Below are positions 4,958-5,002 of a DNA stretch of 5,002 nucleotides, in pieces. How positions within the stretch are numbered: the first letter of the stretch is position 1; every line of letters begins with the position of its first letter. The stretch comes from Spirochaetales bacterium. Its GTDB lineage: Bacteria > Spirochaetota > Spirochaetia > JAGLYY01. The DNA is taken from contig JAGLYY010000012.1 of NCBI GenBank assembly GCA_023131935.1, positions 1 through 5,002 of the forward strand, given 5' to 3'. The notes beneath the pieces were generated by a model. The model was not told the DNA's origin and made no database searches. It saw nothing but the letters and a program-made list of their open reading frames with translations. The translations under genes and the position numbers were made by a program.

Positions 4958-5002
4958 ACTCATTAAGCCCCCTCCAAGGTGCGGTATAATAACCGCAAAC
5001 CT

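Overview
The window looks like a mesophilic Gram-negative bacterial chromosome, and every gene I can support lies on the minus strand. The left third (about 1-1560) is core-like and visibly richer in G+C. The rest (about 1560-5002) is A+T-richer and looks like accessory DNA. A Desulfobacterota-like or related host is only a guess. It rests on the pairing of an AmmeMemoRadiSam radical SAM enzyme with a spermidine-synthase-like membrane protein, next to what looks like a chromosomal integron.

Layout, read in the direction of transcription (right to left). At the right edge is a candidate integron attC site (4875-4957). Thirty bases past its exchange point starts a complete cyclopropane-fatty-acid synthase gene (cfa, 3726-4850). 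After cfa comes a much clearer attC site (3409-3541), whose long folded arms pair except for two single unpaired bases on one arm, the integron hallmark. The two sites frame cfa as a gene cassette of about 1.47 kb (3415-4880). Beyond it lie a possible 47-residue ORF (3206-3349) and a RelE-type toxin-antitoxin operon (antitoxin 2880-3119, toxin 2603-2911). That operon has its own promoter, a strong Shine-Dalgarno and a set of ATAGAAT operator-like repeats. I found no attC site downstream of the toxin, so the array may end there or the next site may have decayed.

Next is a five-helix Yip1-like membrane protein gene (1787-2416). It is cut by one in-frame TAA at 1997-1999: the frame continues for 69 more coherent, membrane-spanning residues. 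A stretch of unclear origin (about 1600-1786) follows.

The left block has a good sigma70-type promoter (1564-1592) driving an AmrS-like radical SAM enzyme with an unusual N-terminal membrane anchor (395-1546). Its stop codon overlaps a TTG start of a polytopic membrane protein resembling the membrane part of bacterial spermidine-synthase-like proteins, which runs off the left edge (1-398). These two are probably translated as a coupled pair.

The most interesting signal is the integron-like architecture: a membrane-lipid-modifying enzyme carried as a mobile cassette, next to a self-promoting toxin-antitoxin module. No integrase gene is in the window. On the minus-strand orientation it would be expected beyond the right edge.
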